A DNA stretch of 64,000 bases from Reticulitermes lucifugus (GCA_026260175.1 JAKCWW010000010.1:121927-185926); one strand, 5' to 3'; numbered from the stretch's first letter, positions 48,603-61,737 are shown. Made by a program: numbers and translations. Notes: a model not told the origin generated them from the sequence alone.

Positions 48603-49184
48603 ATCAATGACTGCGAGAGATCAATCTACGTGGGTCTTTGTATAAAGTTTCCTTTGCCGTTATGGTATTTTAAACATAGCCGGAATGTGAGCGTGAACAA
48701 ATTTCAGTGAAAATCGCAAATGTGAAATTTCAAGAAAATCTGTTCAATGGGATTCGCTTTTATTTACACGGACAGACAAAACAATTGACATGACGACGCT
48801 AATAGTCGCTTTTTGCATAATAACGCATTAAAGAAGTTAAAAACGTTCTACTCTATACAAACGGCTCATCTTTCCCCTGCGCATGCTGGACTTGTTGATA
48901 TGTTGATGGCACGGTATCGAAAAGTATGCAGTAACCGTGGTTTGGCTCCACAAACGTGGCCTTCAATTTTCATAATTTCTCAAAAATGTAGACCATTACT
49001 AGGAAACCGACACACGTGACGCAAAGCACATAAAGTAGTAAAACATTCATGTAATGCGTTTTGCAAAAGTTCTATTAAAATATTTCGTAATTAGTTTTAC
49101 GAAATCTTTCATGCCTAGTGGTTAAGTCGGAGAGTAATGAATAAATTACACTAATATAATACGGGATTATTCAGGTAGCGGCAA
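48603..49184. other. No recognised feature
   Basis: Nothing assignable. Confidence 0.4.
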
Positions 49185-49310
49185 GTGTGGGCTCTTGTGC
49201 ACGAGGTAATATGACTTCGGGTTCCATAAAATGCGGATAATTTCTAGACTAGCTGAGGAACTGTCAGCTTTACAAGAAGAACTCTGCTCCGTGGAATTAG
49301 TTACATAATC
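49185..49310 (+). mobile_element. LINE 3' UTR tail, orphan
   Basis: GGGCTCTTGTGCACGAGGTA, CCATAAAATGCGGATAA, GACTAGCTGAGGAACTG and CTGCTCCGTGGAATTAGTTA match the 3' UTR of the LINE at 36193 almost end to end. No coding part is present. Confidence 0.75.
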
Positions 49311-50489
49311 TGGGCTAATTCTTGCTTACTTTACTTACGTTTATTTAAATTCCTCATGTTACGTATAGGACAATACTGCCTTGAAATCGAAGTCCTTCTG
49401 GACTGTCTACCTTGGCTATGGTACCTCACTGATAGCGTCTTCATAATTTATCGCACGTTCATACGCTTGGAACACACTGAAAATTATACGGTGCTACAAA
49501 GAGGACACTTTAAACTGATACTCAGCATCAGTGTATTAAGACTTCCTTTCGAAAGATTTTTGAAAATATTTGTGCTCAAAGTGAATGAGGCGTAAGTTTG
49601 TCACAATGAATGTTACAACTACACAACTCGCATTTAACGTGTTAACATTCATTCCGTTATGATGTTTAAGTTACTGAGTGAAAGGAGGAAATTCATATCG
49701 TGTTAAATCTTACAAAATGAAATAAATAATTTTTTTTCAGTGCCAAACGGAAAAGAAAGCAGAAATGAAGAATTTCAAAAGACGAGGAAATAGAGCTTAT
49801 TTCTTTTCTTTTTTCTGCTTTGATTAGATTACTCAGAAAAATTAAACCTCTTCACACGAATTCCAATGAACGCTGTGAGAAATGTCTAAAACGTATTTGA
49901 AAGAGACGAAAATTGAAGAAAATATATAAGTTAGGTGGAGATAGGACAGACTGAAGGAAATATTTTTTAAGATAAATCGCGAGAGGAGACCTTAAAAAAG
50001 TTAAGAGAAATTACAGGTTCTTGCATTTACGAGGATAGTGAATGTGAGCGAAAGATGATAAAGGAAAGGAGAGAAGTATAAAGTGGATCAATTGGTCTGT
50101 GTTTCCAATTAAATGAAACCTTGCTCACATTTCACATAGGAAATAAATGAACTAAATGAACCAGTGAAGGTTACGTGAATGTCTCCTTTATAATGCGGAC
50201 TGTGATCTAGTGCACTGCTTGCAGATATAAATTACAGGAGTTCAAATAAGAGTTTTGCCTTTTCCATTAGAGCACTATTTCAAACGATGTATGAAATTAT
50301 GTTTATGTGAAATACAGAGAATTTATTGCACAGCATAATATACAAGACTTTCTCATTCATATTAGACGGTTTTAGTAGAATCAGCGAGAAATATTTTACA
50401 AGGATGAAAACCTTAACAGTTATTCTCTAATCACATATTATTTAATACTAACATATGGTTTATGTACTTAGCCCCTCTATATAACTCAG
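49311..50489. other. No recognised feature
   Basis: Nothing assignable between two LINE tails. Confidence 0.4.
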
Positions 50490-50645
50490 GGAGGGGAAAA
50501 GTGGAGGGCTCTTGTGAAAACGGTAATGAACTCCGGGATTCCAAAAAATGCGGGAAATTTCTTGACTACGTGAAGAACTCTTAGCGTTTCAAGAGGGGTG
50601 CTACCTCATGTAGTTACTTAGTTAAGTAGTTACTTATTCACTCAG
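50490..50645 (+). mobile_element. LINE 3' UTR tail, orphan
   Basis: GGGCTCTTGTGAAAACGGTA, CCAAAAAATGCGGGAAATTT, TTGACTACGTGAAGAACTCT and CATGTAGTTACTTAGTTA match the tail family, including the final TTAG/TTAC-rich run. Confidence 0.75.
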
Positions 50646-52344
50646 TTAAATCTTCTATAAAAACTGAGATACATTCAGACCTTAAGTACTCTATAATATT
50701 ATATGATATTTGGTGGAAATGTTTGTTTTGTGACGTTACGATATCCTCTGAAATCAGCAAGAAATTCGATATCTTCGTATTAAAACGAATGTTGCAGTTC
50801 TTTTTTGGAGAATTTATCATTTCGATTTTATGAAATGAACAGAAGAATACGTGATTACATGCTCCATTCCGTGAAGGAGGTTGGTTGGCACAGCTGCCGT
50901 CATTTGAGGAATAAAAAGGAAAAAGCGTCAGTAAATTATCGCCCCTACATACAGCGGAGTTCAAAATATTCCTAATCCAGTTCTATTCTTTATGTTCGGT
51001 GCTACAGAATTTCATGAACATTTGGGTGTTTTTGTGAAATACACGTTAAGTGACCTCCATCAACTTCAAAGCCTCGGATTCTTTTCTCGAAACACACAAA
51101 CAACAGGGTCCTTCCTTAGAAACGTGTATTCTTTGAAGTGCATAAAAAAAGTCCTGCCTTCTATGAAAAACGAAAGTTTATGTCCGTATTCACAAGAGTC
51201 CACCGACAGTTCCTGTCTTGAGACTGAAAATCCAGTCTACACTCCATCATAATTGTTCATTAACATACCATTTAATATTATATTTCCGTTTACAACGCAT
51301 TCTTAAAGTGACTTCCTCCCCTTCGAGTGCATTCGGTATATGACAGAAGTAATTCTTACACCTACTCAAAATTATGAGATCAAAAATTATCGCCCATTAC
51401 AATGCTAGTTCATCTCCATAAACACTCTTCAATTATACATCTACACAACTCTCCATTTTTCATTATTACTATTGGTTTCAATATTTCTTTTTCGTTCAAA
51501 TATTCCCTTTTCCTCTCCCTGAAAAGTTAATTAATTGTGCCTATTATATTTAGATTATCTCCTTTTATTTGAGACAGATATTTTAATCATTTTAATTTAG
51601 TCTGTTTCCCCTTGTCGAATAATTTAATGTTACGACACTTAACAACGTAAAGTCTCTTTGGGAAAATCTGATAATCTGTAAGCCTATATATACAAAATCT
51701 CAGCCCACGTTATATCACTCCATTTTCTGATAGCTGCATCCGGTTTGAAAATAGTTTTAATCAACTCAAAATGCAATATCCCCCTTCTAACCTCCCACGT
51801 GAGCTCTACATAGTGTTTACGATGTAGCCCATATAAGATGGCAACGCTGCTGGACTGGAGCAAAATCCCCTGCTCACAAAGCCAGAATAAAGTAAAAGTC
51901 ATTGAAGCACACGACGTACACTCATATCACTCAACAGTTCGCTTTTAACTTAACGACCTTCTAAAGCTCGTGATTTCAGGAAGTGGTGCCGTAAAATGAA
52001 GTGTAATGTTTTTCATATTTTCCGTCTTTGCTCAGTAGATCATAATTCTTCCCCAGAGCTCGTTTATAGTATTTGTCTGTACTGTATTTTGAGTATTGAT
52101 TGGAAGTAATGAGGGCGATACTGACGCAGTATTTTATAGCATGAACTGCACGAAAACTAAACAGAAAATACTGGCTATCATATTCAAATTTATTAAGCTA
52201 AACACTAAACGTTGAAGCTATTAAAATCTCAACAACAGAAATAAAGCACTGGTTTTATGGAGAGAAGACGTAGGACCATACAAGAGCGGAGATTACAAGT
52301 CAACCATTGAAAAAGGTCAATAAAATTCTAGTCATTACATATAC
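50646..52344. other. No recognised feature
   Basis: Open frames of 108 (50638-50964, minus) and 86 codons (50992-51252, plus) have no recognisable domain. Confidence 0.4.
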
Positions 52345-52456
52345 GAGCACATGCGTACATATATACATACGTACATACATACATACGTACACATATACAT
52401 ACATACATGCATACATACATACATACATACAATATACGTACATACATACATTGCAT
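52345..52456. repeat. (ACAT)n microsatellite
   Basis: Interrupted ACAT/ACGT units; the Tyr/Val- and His/Thr-rich frames across it are artefacts. Confidence 0.95.
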
Positions 52457-53130
52457 GGATCCATAAGTGTGTAACAAAGACAATAGGATGTAGAACAAGT
52501 CATAAGTACACAAATATACACAGTTTTGACAGTGTCAAATACAATCAGCAAGTTATAAAACAGTGTTATATATCACCTTTACACATAAAAAATCATCTAC
52601 AGAGTAAAAGGAGTGTGTATTTAAGTATTTTGTTAATGCTACTTCAAATTTTGCCTTTTCATTCTTAAGGTTTGTCAGACTACGTGTTAAAATGTTGAAA
52701 ATTTTGATGCCAGCATAGAATGTACTTTAAAAAAATAATAATTTGGCATTTGGTCTACGAAGATGGTGCTTACTCCTTGTATTAATATTCTGTATAGATG
52801 AATTTGTTTGAAAATTTCCTTTATTATTGACAATGAAGTTCATTAATGAAAGTATGTATTGGCATGGAACAGGTAGAATCTCTAATTTTCTTGTTCTAGT
52901 AAAAATGTAAGGAAATAGTCCTAGGAAGTTCTTCATTAAGTAAATACGGAACAGTGAGGTGAAGATGAATGAGTTTCCTCTATTTTCCTTTCCTTTCCTT
53001 AGAATTATTTATGGTATTAAACCTTATAAGGCCATAAGAAGAGAAGCAGTAAAAATGTAAAGAACAAGCTAAGCAACAGGCAATGCAGAGGAATGCAATT
53101 TATAATCATATTCAGAAGTACGGAGTTTAG
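52457..53130. other. No recognised feature
   Basis: Nothing assignable. Confidence 0.4.
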
Positions 53131-53187
53131 GTTATATCAGCGGCGTTACCGAAGACTCAAATGTTGGGGACGTCACTCCATGTCGAC

Positions 53188-53290
53188 TGGCAAAGAGTTA
53201 TCGACGTTTTGAAGGCACTACGAACCTTCGAAACGTCGATAAATATTTACCAGTCAACGCGGCGCAACACGCCAAAATACTTTACTTTTC
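53188..53290 (+). mobile_element. Short palindrome related to family II
   Basis: TCGACTGGCAAAGAG, TATCGACGTTTTGAAGG is mirrored by CCTTCGAAACGTCGATAAAT, TTACCAGTC around a 12-base loop, then CGCGGCGCAACACGCC. The CGAAACGTCGATAA box and the GCGCAACACGCC end follow the family II arm order. The palindrome may extend left to about 53132. Confidence 0.55.
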
Positions 53291-53377
53291 AATATCAAAG
53301 ACGTGTGACGCAACGGAGTAACATTTTCTGTCATAATGTTCATAATGTTAACGAGTTCCAGGTTAATAACAGGAGGA

Positions 53378-53710
53378 CTACAGGTGCTGAAGTGTTTTTG
53401 TGGTGTCACTAGCTAGAACTACAGGTGCTGAAGTGTTTTTGTGGTGTCACTAGCTGGAACTACAGGTGCTGAATTGTTTTTGTGGTGTCACTAGCTGGAA
53501 CTACAGGTGCTGAAGTGTTTTTGTGGTGTCACTAGCTGGAACTACAAGTGCTGAAGTGTTTTTATGGTGTCACTAGCTGGAACTACAGGTGCTGAAGTGT
53601 TTTTGTGGTGTCACTAGCTGGAACTACAGGCGCTGAAGCGTTTTTGTGGTGTCACTAGCTGGAATTACAGGTGCTGAAGTGTTCTTGTGGTGTCACTAGC
53701 TGGAACTACA
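53378..53710. repeat. Minisatellite, 41 bp x 8
   Basis: Eight units of CTACAGGTGCTGAAGTGTTT, TTGTGGTGTCACTAGCTGGAA with few substitutions (for example AAGCG for AAGTG in unit 7). The partial ninth unit breaks off at CTACA. High similarity suggests recent expansion. Confidence 0.95.
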
Positions 53711-56079
53711 CTCCGACGTCAAATGGGGAGTGAAGGTATTACAGATAATTTAGCGAGTATTAATAGTGCAGATAAATGTCAGCATTGCGTGCGGAATAAA
53801 TGGTGCGAAACTGTTGAAACAGTGGAACAAAATAATATTCCAAACGGAGTTTTGAATTAAGTTAAACAAGCAAAAAAACGTTTTACGACCTATACAAATG
53901 TGAATCACAACGAGCGCCGTTTTAAACACGACGCAACATGCCACTGTGCCCGATGCTTGAAGCTGAAGACGATACTGAAATATACCTAGCTTGGCGGGTC
54001 TGTGAACCTGTATCATACACGAGTGCACTCAGGGCGTGACGACTGAAGTTACGTAGATTGATATGCGGATATCACAAAGAACAACATTTGAAATTCTACA
54101 TCCTATTTAAAAAAAAAATCGAAAGTTTCCACTACACAAAATTATAACTGTGTCATTATTGTGCTTACAAAACAGATAACAATTACACATAAACACCTTT
54201 ATTGTTTAGACGGTTATTTCACCAAGGAATCCGTGACAGATCGGGTGTCTGAAACAAGTGGAAGAAATAGGAGACGCAAAATATTTTTATAGAAAAAGAA
54301 TACCTAATATAGAGTAAGTGATAATATTGTAATTGTTGTGTGGAGAAAATGAATGCGAGGATTATAACTGGAATTAACTAGGAAGAGGGCCAAATGACAT
54401 CCGTCCCTTTTGGCGACAGCAGCCACGGAAAGTGTCTTGAACAGTAAAATTTCAGTATAATTATCAGTTAGGGTTAAGGGAAAGACCATGAGTGGAAGTT
54501 TATATGGAGCGTAGAATCCCGATATTATATGCCACCGAAATCCCTTGGTGGAACAAGTGGACGGAGAGAGATATGCAACCTCCAGCATATTTCAATATTT
54601 GTACAAACATTCTTTACAATTATGGGGAAATCGAGATAAGTGTCATTCAGTGACACTATTTTCCCAAAACCACAATAAAATATGCGAAAATCTAATCCTC
54701 TGTGGCAAAATGTATAATTGAAGAGTGTAGCACAAAGCTTCATAGTTAAGAAGCAAAATCATTAAATTATGATACGTTTTTATGAAAACTTAGAACAAGT
54801 AAGCACGAAAGAGCAAATTATTAATGAAAATTTAACCTTCACGGCACAAATTAAAAAATCAAAGATCATCCCAAAATTTGTGTGCTTAGATATTTAAAAT
54901 TCCTTGTCCTACAAAACCCAAAATGACCATGGTCTCAAAATTAATTACGAAATAGTGGCGTTAGAAAGAAAGTATTCTTGAGACAGATATATACGAGACA
55001 AGAAGGAATGCAATGCGAATAAATGGAGTGCCACAGAGAAATTCTATTAAGGTTTATGGTGCACATTAGTAACATCTGTACTTACAATTTTTCCACCAGG
55101 TCGCACTAGTGTCTGACTGTCAGGATTACGGAGAACGGCGTTATATCACGCGCCTGTACAGTGTGGTAATTTGAATCGTGGCGATATTATTCAGCTCCTG
55201 ACAGACAGAGACAGCGTTCTGCTTTTCTGAAGGCGTTTCACTTGTGTAACCAAGAAAGAAGAATGAATGGCAAACGACAGTAAGGTAAATTAAAATGACG
55301 AAGTTATGTCCACCGCTAAGCACCACATCTTTGAATCAAGATTCAAAAGCATTCAGAGGATACTGCGATAAATTTCTGCACAATCGATATTAGAAGGAAG
55401 TGACACATCGCTTGGCACACAGATCGCTTTACCCACGGGTCTGGGTGGACCTCAAAGCGGGTCTAAATCTTGCGAAAAAATTCTTCCTGTCCGTGAACAC
55501 ATCTAAATTAAACTACATTATGAAAAAAAATTATAATTAAAATAAAAGACAACTAATTAATTCATTGGCTGATTAATTAACTTATTTAAGAACTAAATCA
55601 ACAGTTCGCAAGCAATAAAAGTTGTGGGGATATCACGATATAATACAATGAATTTACTTAGCTGTCGAGAATTGTAACCTCCAGAACAAGAAAATAAAAA
55701 GAGTAGTGAAAGTGATGTTTATGGCGGCAATAACGTCCCTGCATCCTGAACACATTTCACCGAATTAAGTGTCTCGACGACATTAAGAGCTGGCGAAATA
55801 AGAAAAGAAAGTACCAAGAAGTAACTTTCGTAAATTCTTCAAACAAAAACGAACAGCATCACACAATAAATTCTGACATAAATTCGTACACATCACCTCT
55901 TCAAATTACAGTGATAACTTATAAGTAAGGCCTGATCTGAATGTAACAAAATTGAAAAGGGTGTGCTCCAAATTATCTCCCTATATACAGAATCTTATAT
56001 GATTCAGTGAGTCTAGACCGACTTATCATGGGGAGAAAGAGCTTCACGTACCCTTGTATAGGGTACGTATAGGCTGCGT
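53711..56079. other. No recognised feature
   Basis: Nothing assignable; open frames are under 100 codons without known domains. Confidence 0.4.
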
Positions 56080-56230
56080 GGATCCCAGATCCGGTATCGA
56101 TACTTTAGGGAAGGGAAAATGGTTTTGCCTCTGACGGAATCAAAGCACGATTCACTAACTGACAATCCGGTAGCGTAGTCACTACCTTCTCTACGCTATT
56201 CCCGATTCAGTAAATGAGAGCGTTGCTGAA
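56080..56230 (-). mobile_element. Possible tRNA-like SINE remnant
   Basis: Minus strand: GTAGCGTAGAGAAGGTAGTG, ACTACGCTACCGGATTGTCA, then TTTGATTCCGTCAG. Spacing and composition resemble a tRNA head (A box, anticodon arm, B box), but the B box is poor and no sister copy is present. Confidence 0.3.
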
Positions 56231-58145
56231 ATAAAAGTAAACATGAGATAAAATAAGTCATGTTATGTGAAAGGGACTGAGAAATTTAGAGTCACTAACA
56301 AGGCATGGGCTTTTGTGACAACCGTGACGAATCTTCAGATTACACAAAAAGGAATACTGTGATCTGAAAAGCCAGCAGTTAGTGAATTAGGAATTGTCCA
56401 CACGCGTTGCTCTACGCTAACACATTATACGACAAAACGCTTACCACAAAATGGGAGTGACAGTGTAAGGTAACGTCAAAGTGTCAAGTTGCGGAGTGAC
56501 ATCTCTCCTCTCTACTTCCGACTTTCATCAACCTGATTACAAGCAACTTTACTAATAACACTAACGTTTTAACAGTTTCTGGGCTACGAATGAATTACCT
56601 TAATACAACTCAGCCTGTTCCAGTACTAATGTATAAATAACAAGACGGGGTCAGTTACTTTTAAACAGGCCTGTCTCTTTTTACCTGGTGTGTCTAATAA
56701 TTATGTAAGTCAATGAACAGGCTTACAGTTACAGACAGCTTACCCCTAACGCATTTCAATATTATTGCTTGAGTTTATGTCAATTATTTATTACGATTAT
56801 CGAATTAAATGAGTGCTTTCAACGAACATATCTCAAACCATTTGTGATTACAACTAGGAAAGATTCGTAACCTAAAAAATAAATAAGGTCGGACACGCCA
56901 TTTTAACAAGGAGTTCTCTTGTATTAGAGAATTTTAATCAGACTTAAGATATCAGATGACAGCCGGACACAAGTGACTTAAAACACCCGACTAAGGTATA
57001 ATAATACTAAAACATCACATGTACAGAACTGTGACAATTTCAGTGTCTGTGAACTCTGAATGTTTATTACCTATCTCCCATCTTTAATGTTAGTAACAGT
57101 ACACTGTCCTTTATATAATCGTTGTTACTGAGAGCATATTTCCTTTACACAGGCCCAATTAAGTTCAGTGACAAAAAATCTTCTTTATGTAATCAGTTAT
57201 AGTCACGCCATGTTATTCTCTCTCTTCAAATTTACAATTTCAAATCTACGAAACTCGTATTCTGTGTTTCCTCACAGGGATTTATTGGTTGGTAAGACAT
57301 TTAACAAAGCCGCTTTAACTACAGATAATAGATAATAATTTTTAGACTGTTTTACCTTATTCAAATTACTATCCCCTCAACTATACAGACTGCGAAAAAT
57401 TGGAAAGAATCTCATTACATTCGGTAAGTTGGATTGCAGTCAGCTGCCCTCCACCCCCACCCCAAGAAGCTAGTCCAGAGCGTTAACACGTTACCGTGTG
57501 TGTGTGTGTGTATGTGTGTGTGTGTGTCATTGAGTGTGATCAGATGCAACAATAACCCTCTACGCCTACAATGAGCAGGTAGAAGAGGTCAGACCAAGAA
57601 AGAAGTAAAGAAAGTTTCGACAAGTAGGCCTAATTATTTCTTATAAGAGAAAGGTATATTTTATATGCTTTTCAGCGCATTAGATGCAACAATCCACAGA
57701 TCTGCGAATGTCAAAGAACATTTCTACTGCGTCTTAAACCGTATTTGCAGCGTTTTTTTTCCACTCACTAATAAGTAAATTCAGATGCTATTTCTTAAGT
57801 TCTTATTATTCGGTTTTCATTGGCCCGATGATCTTTCTCTTCCCTACGTAGAAAACAACAACTTTTACTTGCAGCTTTTTCGGCATGCTAAATATTTAAC
57901 GAATTGCATGTAACACACTTTTATTTATTGATGCAGAAATCTGTAGACTTATTATATTTTCATGTGCAAACAATAAATATCAAATACAACAAAAATAACA
58001 AGGACAACCAGCAAGAAAGCGTTAGGAAAAGGTTTGCATCCTAAAATGCAGTATATCTGAATTCATAATAATGTGTACAGTGAGGCGTAACCGTGTAGGG
58101 GAAAAACACACCTCAAAACATTACATTTATGAATCGAACAGCCGG
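56231..58145. other. No gene; one (GT)n microsatellite
   Basis: (GT)n at about 57495-57528, interrupted once by TAT. Otherwise nothing assignable. Confidence 0.45.
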
Positions 58146-58230
58146 CTACAGTAACCGCACACTTTTTCAGACAGCTCTAACTATGCGGTATGAGTTCAAA
58201 TCCCGCTCGCTGCGCGGTTGCCCCTCCACG
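58146..58230 (+). mobile_element. Possible tRNA-like SINE head
   Basis: TATGAGTTCAAATCCCGCTC near 58190 is a good pol III B box. Upstream GGCTACAGTAACCGCACAC is only weakly A-box-like. It could be a SINE head or a tRNA pseudogene. Confidence 0.4.
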
Positions 58231-59640
58231 GTCGCCTGTGATGATAGTGCCACCACATAGTTCTGATCGCACATGTAAATAATCCGACTTGTTTTACTAC
58301 GACTTAGCAAACATGTACTGCCGTTAAGTACCTGCCAGCCTGTACTGTGGAATTAGATGATTACTACAGATGAGGCCATATTACAGATCGGTTTGAAATG
58401 CTGGGAAAAAAAAGAGAATATAGAAAACAAATATTAGAAAATAGAAACCAAATATTGTCTTATAACAAACAGTTCTAATTTTTCGGAACCCTAACGTGCA
58501 AAATGCCAACGGAAAATATAAGTGCGTTGCATATTGATCCGTGGAGACAGACTGTTGTTGTAACTCGCGTGACGACTGCACACGTAATGTTTTGTTGCCA
58601 ACTTGTGGCACAGTCCACTGGACCTAGAACAGTGACAAAACACGCATTAATTGTACTCGGTTTGTCAGAAATACGCTCACCGTGTGCACGCAAACGACAA
58701 TGCGCCATGTGTTACTAGTACCCACCCTCGACACGTCACAGCAGGCCCAAAGTTTCAGTGCTCGCAGTGTAGAGTTATAGGGACTATTGTTGTATCCCGA
58801 GTGTGATGATCGAAATCAGATACGCCGTTGTTGACCGAGCGGCTGGTTACTGAGGGAAACTGGTATAAGGCTTGGTTTAACTTGTTGGTTTAATTGTTGA
58901 GTGTTATAAGGCTCGTTCTGGACACTTAAGAATTGACATTCACGAAACCAATCACAACTCTTGAAGAGTAGAAAGGCTGGTTTATTATAAGTTAAGTTGG
59001 TTGATATTCACAAGAAAAATGACTGATAAAGTGCGCTATGGGTGACAACTGAAATAACGCACTTTAAAGTAATTAAAACTCGAGCTCTAAGCGAGACTTC
59101 TGACAAAAAGAAATTTTGAAACGAATTCGGACAGAGACGCGTGCAGCAAGTGATGATCAGAATGTTCCCCGAAGGCCTTCAATCCTCATGCTTATATAGA
59201 ATCAAAATCTTGGGGGTGAATTACGTCACAGGACGTTGTCAAAACCCCAAGCATTACCAAATATAGGCATAAGCTACAACGTCTGAACACGTGGCTTCTG
59301 TGTCAAGAACAGGCTACTTAAACCATTGAACCCTTAGGGGTGAGTTTAAAACAAAAGGGTACGTGACGAAGTCTCCTAAGAAGCGGATATAGGGTGGGTA
59401 GGTACGTGTGTGGTATTTCCGCTAACTTGTAACAAAAGTGAACATAGGATGACACACACACACACCTTACATCTTACCGTTAATTAAAATGGTCGCTTCG
59501 CGCGATTAAAATCGCCGGACGCGACACAATACAAATTTCATTCACAAATGAAGAGTATCGTCTTCTGAGAGGTGACCTCATGTAGTATAGTAGAGATTTA
59601 TAAATGTTTCGGAGGAACCTACTGCCATGTTTAAACATAT
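58231..59640. other. Unexplained stretch
   Basis: A segment at about 58730-59480 is less AT-rich than its surroundings and has a TTATATA box near 59194, but no recognised family. A (CA)n patch lies near 59452-59464. Confidence 0.35.
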
Positions 59641-59652
59641 CTGCAGTTTGCG

Positions 59653-59785
59653 TGATTTCAGGCTTCCGTCGCAATGTAGATGAGATCTGCGCTCTTCTGC
59701 GATATTACGCAACGTTGAGTGATAGTTCTGTATCGACGTTTCGGGACAACCTATCGGTCCCAACTTCAAGGGTCAAGAAGCCCGG
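59653..59785 (+). mobile_element. Family II palindromic element, left half
   Basis: TGATTTCAGGCTTCCGTCGC, GATGAGATCTGCGCTCTTCT, CGACGTTTCGGGACAACCTA, then CAAGGGTCAAGAAG. The right arm is missing and the copy stops at the palindrome centre next to GAAGCCCGGGTCTTC. Confidence 0.7.
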
Positions 59786-59904
59786 GTCTTCTTGGACTTT
59801 ATACCCTTCATCTTTATATGCATTTCAGCACTATCCTTCTATACAACCATTATGTCTGCCAAGGTTTCCCGACTGAAAGTGTGTACGATACAACGCTTTC
59901 ATGC

Positions 59905-60560
59905 CTGCGTGGTTTTTGGTGGGGAAACGTGAAGGAAAGAGACCACTTTGAAGACCTAGGCGTAGGGTGGAGGGTAACATAAAAATGGATCTTAAAAAAG
60001 AAATATGGGCCACCATGGACTGGATTTATCTGGCTCACGGCACGACTTGTGGCAGGTTCGTGTGGACATGGCAATGAACATGCGGTTTCAGCAAAATCCG
60101 GAGAATTTCTGGACTAGCCTAGGCAGTTTTCCAACCACGGTCCCGTAGACTATCGTTAGGAATTCAGCGAGAAATCTTGGACTAACTTAATGAAAATTTT
60201 GAAATACCGGGAAGAATTCCAAATGTCGCAGGGAATTTTTCTGGCAACTGGCAGTATTGTAGTATTCTCCGTGAGCTACCAACTGCTTCTCTGTTTTGTT
60301 TTGGTCAGTTTGTATTTAAGGCTAAGTTTTGTTGAACTCTGTATTTGTTTCGTACTGTCACAGAGCGGTGATACCGGTGGCGACACAAAGGCTCTCTCTA
60401 TCACTTTTTTCTGGTCTGTAAACATTTTTGTAGGTAGGGCTTCCTCGGCATATGAAAAATTATTTTATGGCTTCCTCCATGGAAAAAGGTTCTGGAAACA
60501 CTGAGCTAAGGAACTATTAGCTTCTCAATAAGGAATCTCCCCAAGCAGTTAGCTCATGAG
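59905..60560 (+). mobile_element. LINE C-terminus and disrupted 3' UTR
   Basis: One frame gives RPL, a stop, then RPRRRVEGNIKMDLKKE and MDWIYLAHGTT, matching the GRPRRRWEDNIKMDLREV...DWINLAQDR block, with one in-frame stop and an upstream frame change. The UTR begins at about 60090 (GCAAAATCCGGAGAATTTCT, GGACTAGCCTAGG). Its final part (TGAGCTAAGGAACTATTAGC, AAGGAATCTCC) reappears only at 60491-60545, so about 370 bases of unrelated or duplicated sequence separate the two halves. Confidence 0.65.
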
Positions 60561-61434
60561 TGATATGTACACTGCCAATTTAGTCCTACTTACAGAGTTA
60601 ATGATAATTTCAAGATACTACTGTTACGTCATCCCTTTGCTCATACATAGCTCTCACATCACCTCACTTCCTGTTCCGCTTTTAAGAACAGGTTTCACAT
60701 CCATACAGAAGGAGTAATGTTATAGTTTTTTACGTATTAATGTTGGTGCTTTTAGACAGTCGATGGGCAGCTGCATGGTGGAATGGTAAATACGAACCAC
60801 AATGAATTCTAAATTTTTTTGTGAAGAATTTCATGCAAATTTTGTTAAACTGTTTTGTAAAACTGGAGGCCACATCAGGAGCTTAGTAGCGATCCAGCGA
60901 GATCTGATTTGCAAAGCCGTGCTTCCATTATACATCTACGCTCTGGTATTTACAGCATTCACATTATATCAAATATCTTTTCTACTATACAGTCTTAACG
61001 CAAAATTAATTCAATTAAAGAACGATGTAACTGCATTACCAGGGGCCGGGTGTTGTTAATTTACGACGGTTATAATCTTATTGAAAGTGGTGATGCCGAC
61101 TCGGCTAACAAACTGTCCTGGTAATCAGTTTTGTGTGTGAGCAATGCCAGCCGCTTTCTAGCAATAGGCGGCAATCTTTTTGTTCTATACAGCTCATTTC
61201 CTCGTCCTAGCTGGAAGATAATCTTTTAGCAGGCGGTGCAAATCCTACGACCTGCAGTCCACACTCGCGTCCAAGAATTTCAGATATCGTTTTATATTTT
61301 AGCTATTTTTAACAAACGCAGGCTGGTGTAGTTACAAACATTAGACTTGATTGAGGGATGAACATCATTTCAAATCTCGGACGAGTTATCCGCTAATCAG
61401 GTTTAGGGTGTCTTCCTCGGAGTCTCCCGCAAAT
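60561..61434. other. No recognised feature
   Basis: An 85-codon frame at 60802-61059 has no known domain. Confidence 0.4.
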
Positions 61435-61449
61435 ACATTTCCTTGAATT
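61435..61449. repeat. Target-site duplication, left copy
   Basis: ACATTTCCTTGAATT recurs exactly at 62217-62231. Confidence 0.85.
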
Positions 61450-61542
61450 TTTGTTGTTGTATGTACCGTGCATTTTATCGTGAGTTTAAGTCAAAAACCA
61501 GCAAATGCACTGGATAATTAACAAGTATAAAATGTATTTACA

Positions 61543-61585
61543 ACCCCTACATATGTTTCCGCAAATAAATTGCCATCCTCAGGGG
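61543..61585 (-). ncRNA. Hammerhead motif, left arm of I-d
   Basis: Minus strand: ACCC, CTGAGGA, extra T, GGCAA, loop, TTGCG, GAAAC, ATAT, GT, A, GGGG. The core boxes are intact, but the closing pair of stem II is G-G instead of G-C. Confidence 0.6.
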
Positions 61586-61737
61586 TATCTATCAAAGAAT
61601 TACAAGCACGTACTGCATCCAAATACACGATAGGTGAATTCTAAAAGGTTCTGACGATGGTGTATAATATTGAGAACCAATTGTCTTCTGGACTTTGTCC
61701 ATCGTCCGGATAAAATATTGAAATATAATATAAAAAT

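Noticed and set aside
58730-59480. Possible LTR-like or promoter segment with a TATA-like box
   Set aside because: No second copy, no recognisable ends and no coding remnants nearby.
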